Assembly: GCF_000306255.2 (NCBI RefSeq)
Contig: NZ_AKWY02000004.1
Location: 248,001 to 312,000, forward strand
Source: Leptospira noguchii serovar Panama str. CZ214
GTDB lineage: Bacteria; Spirochaetota; Leptospiria; Leptospirales; Leptospiraceae
Length of the DNA stretch: 64,000 nucleotides
Reading direction: 5' to 3'
Made by a program: the position numbers and the translations under genes. Positions 62,396-64,000 of this stretch are shown piece by piece. How positions within the stretch are numbered: position 1 is the first letter of the stretch; the number at the start of each line of letters is the position of its first letter. Below the pieces are notes generated by a model, which was not told where the DNA came from, searched no databases, and saw only the letters and a program-made list of their open reading frames with translations.

Positions 62396-62661
62396 ATAAA
62401 TTGTATATTTTCTGTTTAAGAGAATCTTTATAAAATTTCAAAAGAATAATCATCCAATCAAATTTTTGTATCAAATCACCGTTTTGTAAACTCTAATTAA
62501 AAAATTCAACCAAATCATTGACACGTACAGAGTTTGATTTTAATTCTATTCAGAGCTATACAATAAATCACTAATTCAATAGTTTACACTCCAATCCTGT
62601 TAATTCAGCAAAAGAAAACCTGGGCGAATATAGCTTTGCGCTTTCAACTCCAGTCAATAAA

Positions 62662-62932
62662 TTAACGTGAGCTCGATATATAAGAAAATTTTTCTAAAAG
62701 TAATAGTTCCTACATTTAGGATTTGTTCGTAAAATCGTAATTTGTAGCAGTTCCTACGTTATTTTACAGAAAAACTTAAATTTTGTGTGAGTTCCCGCAC
62801 TTGAATGTGACAGATTCAAGTGTTATAAACTTCTATTTTTTAAATTGCAGTAGTTCCTACATTTTAGGAATCGATCTGTAAAGTTCAGATTACGACTTTT
62901 CAGAAAAATGAATTATGATAGAACTCACGTTT
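62662..62932 (-). repeat. Family-2 element of the TGTGGGAACT type, large and reversed
   Basis: About 271 bp between TTAACGTGAGCTCGAT and AGAACTCACGTT. Interior TTGTTCGTAAAATCGTAATT, GTGAGTTCCCGCACTTGAAT and CATTTTAGGAATCGATCTGT, in inverse order to 1087. Confidence 0.65.
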
Positions 62933-63565
62933 CGTTGCATTGAGTTTTTTATTCGTCAAAATTTTCTTACACCGAATTCAAGTTAAATTATATGAAAAAA
63001 ATCTAATACACCATTCCGTCTTGAATTACAATTTATTATAGAACACGATCTGTCGAACGACCCATGGAGAGCGAGACATTAAATTTGAAAGGCGTTATAC
63101 TGATTTACTTCGCCTCAATTACTTTCACATTGGATTCTATCGAACTTATATAAAACGACACTTTGTGATAAACATTTAGATACTTAATTTTATAGAGATT
63201 AGTAATACTAAAGTTTTGTAGGAACTATTACAGTTATTCTGCAGTAGTTCCTACAATTGAGTTTAACCCGAAATTTATAACTTTTTTTTGAAGGAAACCC
63301 CACATTTTAAATTTCATAAAAGCTCCCAGAAAATGATCTTAATCTTTCTGATCAAAGATAGTATTTTATCTATGAACTTAAATTCAGAAAATGAGCAGTT
63401 CAAAATCAACAATAAAAATTGAATATTCAAAAACTAATTACTACAAAAATATCGAACTTATAAGATAAAACAATAATCAGAAATGAATCTAACCAAACGG
63501 TTTCTCTAAATCGTATTTCCGGTTGTAAAAGACGCTTATACATCTTCCACAAGAACTTTTCATTA

Positions 63566-63664
63566 TAGTTGTTGAAAAATTAATTCGCCACTTAGTTTCT
63601 GTTTCATGGAAACGGTCGATTGAAGCAGTTTTATTGATCGTCACTATGAAATTTTTCAACAAAT
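63566..63664 (+). repeat. MITE-like palindromic element, copy 14
   Basis: 99 bp: TAGTTGTTGAAAAATTAATT to AAATTTTTCAACAAATC. Core TTCTGTTTCATGGAAACGGT. The outermost bases of both ends are decayed. Confidence 0.75.
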
Positions 63665-63776
63665 CAATTGAACTTACAAACGTGTCCCAAAACTTAATAT
63701 TACTTCATCAAGCTGCAAGAATCTGTCTATTTTTTGCCGACAGATTCTCATGTTATTTAACCTACAAAATATAACG

Positions 63777-64000
63777 TCAATAAACATACTTAAAAACGTA
63801 TTCTCTTGGTTCCAGATTACAGGTAAAACCCCCGATATTGATCGTAATCAGGTTGATGATCAAAGCAAAATTTGCACAATCATCTACGTCGGCTTTATTA
63901 TAATAACGATCCTCTTCCACCTTTGCAAGTTGAGGTGCAATCAATGCAAGGGGTGCAGTGTCATCCGGAGATACGACCGCTCCGATCAGAGCGCTTGTAA
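63777..64000 (-). CDS. Partial gene: small Leptospira-type lipoprotein-like C-terminus
   Basis: Translation of the last 74 codons, ending at TGA (63777-63779), reads ALIGAVVSPDDTAPLALIAP and then DRYYNKADVDDCANFALIIN and IGGFTCNLEPREYVFKY. The two Cys residues, the YYNKADVDDC segment and the TCNLEP end resemble a family of small secreted lipoproteins seen in Leptospira. The start and any lipobox lie beyond the right edge, so this cannot be confirmed here. Confidence 0.5.
   Translation of the reverse strand, partial: TSALIGAVVSPDDTAPLALIAPQLAKVEEDRYYNKADVDDCANFALIINLITINIGGFTCNLEPREYVFKYVY

Larger units (their letters stand above)
62396..63776. other. 1.4-kb repeat-rich gap at the right of the window
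   Basis: No gene. It has an AT-rich stretch like that at 8650 (ATCCAATCAAATTTTTGTAT), a large family-2 element (62662-62932), family-2-like fragments (62990-63150), AGTTCCTAC motifs and a palindromic element (63566). Confidence 0.6.

Overview
The window looks like chromosome of a pathogenic-clade Leptospira. It is AT-rich. Several proteins have Leptospira-type character: a DUF1564-like protein, a small Cys-containing lipoprotein-like C-terminus at the right edge, and many two-component and c-di-GMP proteins. The intergenic DNA is long and packed with dispersed repeats. Genus is an inference from protein and repeat style; species cannot be settled without a search.

Layout. 1-883: end of glucose-6-phosphate isomerase, a small exported ORF and a small membrane ORF with an in-frame TGA. 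1.4-8.1 kb: a Zn-ribbon-like hypothetical protein, then a convergent four-gene minus-strand operon (sensor kinase, receiver-PAS-kinase, AmgK-like sugar kinase, MurU-like nucleotidyltransferase), which suggests cell-wall sugar recycling next to a phosphorelay. 8.9-20.9 kb: alpha/beta hydrolase, DegT/ArnB-type aminotransferase, ferredoxin-MBL fusion, hemerythrin-fold protein with lost ligands, PAS-degenerate GGDEF-EAL protein, receiver-like protein, PhaR-type regulator and HEAT-repeat protein. 21.3 kb: tRNA-Val(GAC). 22-30 kb: DUF1569/DinB-like protein, membrane AraC regulator with a structured leader, AsmA-like and TerB-like proteins, MetG. 30.8-36.2 kb: GlnD, YceI/b561-like pair, extended SDR. 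37.7-45.3 kb: RND pump, TolC-like lipoprotein, acyl-CoA dehydrogenase. 46-50.5 kb: DUF1564-like protein, a decayed gene, GAF-GGDEF cyclase, MurB and a 41-aa small ORF. 50.8-57.2 kb: split CoaB and CoaC behind a CNNM/CBS protein, and a large exported protein behind GpsA. 57.3-62.4 kb: lipid-binding-like protein, then a tight operon of metallophosphoesterase, nucleotidyltransferase, Zn-ribbon membrane protein and RecG. The right edge holds a partial lipoprotein-like gene.

The main unexplained structure is in the intergenic DNA. (1) About 14 copies of a ~100-bp palindromic element with ends AGAGTTGTTGAAAAAT, usually flanked by TA. (2) A heterogeneous family of ~110-270-bp elements that share ends close to TTAACGTGAGTTCGGCGTAA; one copy supplies the stop codons of two convergent genes. 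(3) A third family with ends AAGAACTTGTCCCAAAACC. (4) A short motif, TGTGGGAACT, inside many of these. No intact transposase is present; the only trace is an IS3-type remnant between a family-2 and a family-1 element.

All functional calls come from motifs read by eye. No database search was possible.
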